Shown here: positions 62,773 through 64,000 of the stretch, one piece after another
Layout of the letters: the number at the start of each line of letters is the position of its first letter
How positions within the stretch are numbered: the stretch's first letter is position 1
Source of the DNA: an uncultured Erythrobacter sp.
GTDB lineage: Bacteria; Pseudomonadota; Alphaproteobacteria; Sphingomonadales; Sphingomonadaceae
DNA: 64,000 bases
Direction of reading: 5' to 3'
Assembly (NCBI GenBank): GCA_947488325.1
Contig: CANKYZ010000001.1
Span: 248,001 to 312,000 of the forward strand
Translations under genes and position numbers: made by a program
The notes under the pieces: model-generated
Database searches by the model: none
What the model was told of the DNA's origin: nothing
What the model saw: only the letters and a program-made list of their open reading frames with translations

Positions 62773-63030
62773 CTAGGGCAAAGTGCGCTTCTTCCGCCTC
62801 CCAAGGCTCGCACTGCGCTTGCGACCCAACACAAAGAGGTGGGCCAGACGTAGTTCTTCGCGCAGATCACGGGCGTAGCTTATCTCTTCCGACAATCTAG
62901 CGTTCTGGCTCGATTTTGCTTTGCCTTCGGGCGTCCTCGGTCCTGTCGACTTTTCCCAAGGCTTTGACTGGCGAATAACCTCCCGCTGCCTAGCCTTTCG
63001 TTCTGGCGTCCAAGCTGATTTCGTTCCCAT
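62773..63030 (-). CDS. Small basic protein, 85 residues
   Basis: Contains WTPERKARQREVIRQSKPWE and STGPRTPEGKAKSSQNA, a motif shared by many short uncharacterised proteobacterial proteins found on mobile DNA. Highly charged, possibly nucleic-acid binding. I use ATG 63030; the frame opens with TTG at 63039. The gap up to 63228 has no other gene. Confidence 0.7.
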   Translation of the reverse strand: MGTKSAWTPERKARQREVIRQSKPWEKSTGPRTPEGKAKSSQNARLSEEISYARDLREELRLAHLFVLGRKRSASLGRRKKRTLP

Positions 63031-63228
63031 CGTTTGCAACCATTCTGTTCAGTTCGCTTTGGGGCTTATAGCTTAGTTTCGTTCCTTCTCCAGCAAATCG
63101 CATAAGCAAGTGATGCTACAAGCCATTGTTATCCCCGCCATTACTACTTGATGGAATGCTATTATCGCTGCATCTATAAATATACGAATGGCGATCATTG
63201 CTTACTCGCCTCTTTTTTTGGAGATTTC

Positions 63229-64000
63229 ATGCAAACTTGGATGGTGAGGCTTGGCAGGTTCGGCGAGCAGGAACAGGCTGCTTTGGATACAGGGGTGCTT
63301 GTCACTGGTTGGACAATGCCGGACATATCGGCTGCCAAAGGTCGCGAAGATATTTATGCTGCTCTGGAGAGTTTGGGCAGCAATGATAAATCAGGAACCC
63401 TCAAAAACTGGGCCGTGCAGCTAAACCAGTTCCTACATGATATTGAAGAAGGCGACCTCGTAGTCATCCCACTCAAGACCACTGGAGAGGTTGCGATTGG
63501 ACGGTTCAAAGGGGGCTATGTCCATGACAAGGAAGGCCATCCTACCAGAAGTGTAGAATGGCTTCGCACTGACTTACCAAGAACAGCGATTAAGCAGGAC
63601 CTCCTTTACAGTTTGGGCGCTTCACAAACAGTGTGTCGGATCAGCCGCAACGAAGCGCCAATGCGGTTTGAGCAGCTTGCCAAAAAGGGCATTGATCCGG
63701 GGCCGAACGCTAACATCAAAATCTCTAAGGATAATGCCGCTCCCGAGGAGGATGCAGAGATTGACGGTTTGACCGATCTAGAGCCGATTGCTCGTGATCA
63801 AATAGTGAAGCACATATCGGCAAACTTTGCGGGCCATGCTTTCACTCGCCTCATAGGCGCAATACTTGAAGCAGACGGCTACCGAACTCGCGTGTCACCT
63901 CCCGGAAGCGACAAAGGCGTCGATATTGTAGCAGGCAAAGGTGCGCTTGGTTTTGATGAGCCTCGCTTGGTGGTGCAGGTTAAATCCGGAGACATTGTAG
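63229..64000 (+). CDS. Mrr-like restriction endonuclease, N-terminal part
   Basis: 257 codons inside the window, open at the right edge. N-terminal domain MQTWMVRLGRFGEQEQAALD ... FLHDIEEGDLVVIPLKTTGE looks like the small beta domain in front of Mrr-type nucleases; the Mrr domain begins at about residue 200 (LIGAILEADGYRTRVSPPGS) with DKGVDIVAGKG and LVVQVKSG, the PD-(D/E)xK elements. A GGAG ribosome site precedes ATG 63229. Likely cleaves foreign or modified DNA. Confidence 0.88.
   Translation, partial: MQTWMVRLGRFGEQEQAALDTGVLVTGWTMPDISAAKGREDIYAALESLGSNDKSGTLKNWAVQLNQFLHDIEEGDLVVIPLKTTGEVAIGRFKGGYVHDKEGHPTRSVEWLRTDLPRTAIKQDLLYSLGASQTVCRISRNEAPMRFEQLAKKGIDPGPNANIKISKDNAAPEEDAEIDGLTDLEPIARDQIVKHISANFAGHAFTRLIGAILEADGYRTRVSPPGSDKGVDIVAGKGALGFDEPRLVVQVKSGDIV

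Noticed and set aside
39000..64000. tRNA-linked attachment site for the island
   Set aside because: I saw no tRNA gene or matching direct repeat at the left border, and the right border is outside the window.

Overview
The window looks like chromosome from a sphingomonad alphaproteobacterium, most likely an Erythrobacteraceae member (Erythrobacter/Altererythrobacter type). This rests on the long NAD-glutamate dehydrogenase, the glnE-bcp-DUF455 cluster, a CYP153-type P450, a Tat-exported PhoD and a SafE-type permease. No rRNA or tRNA gene was found, so the assignment depends on gene content and codon style. Family names come from motif recognition, not database searches.

Bases 1-39,000 read as ordinary chromosome. 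In order they hold: a flotillin/YqiJ pair; a CYP108-like P450 with an acyl-CoA ligase; an M23 peptidase; DUF455, bcp and glnE; an M28 lipoprotein peptidase, an agmatine deiminase and a DUF1223 protein; thrS with a SafE-like permease. thrS is preceded by a tiny ORF with seven threonine codons, a candidate attenuator. Next come a coupled operon of three paralogous membrane proteins ending in a Cro/CI regulator, phoD, a hydrolase, a TPR protein, an LLM oxidoreductase, the giant glutamate dehydrogenase, a ferredoxin reductase, queG, an ABC exporter, a CYP153 P450, an exported MsrB, a GT-C/GtrA/FAD-oxidoreductase cluster and a PilZ protein.

From about 39,000 to the right edge the content is accessory: mobC/mobA with a possible oriT; an IS1111-type IS110 element whose subterminal inverted repeats can be seen; a CsoR-copA-copB copper module; three separate Fic proteins, one in a mobile mystery protein A/B pair; several unrecognised coupled gene sets; a DUF4209/HEPN-like protein; and a truncated integrase meeting a truncated SEC-C gene tail to tail. 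Further right are a stand-alone YIDD reverse transcriptase behind a highly structured non-coding leader, a frameshifted membrane protein, a serine recombinase operon and the start of an Mrr-like nuclease. This is a mosaic integrative element or island carrying metal resistance and probable defence or toxin-antitoxin cargo.

The strongest leads for something new are the reverse transcriptase with its structured upstream RNA, the Thr-codon leader before thrS, the six-site GAATTC array upstream of the third fic gene, the IS1111 non-coding end, and the triplicated membrane-protein operon.
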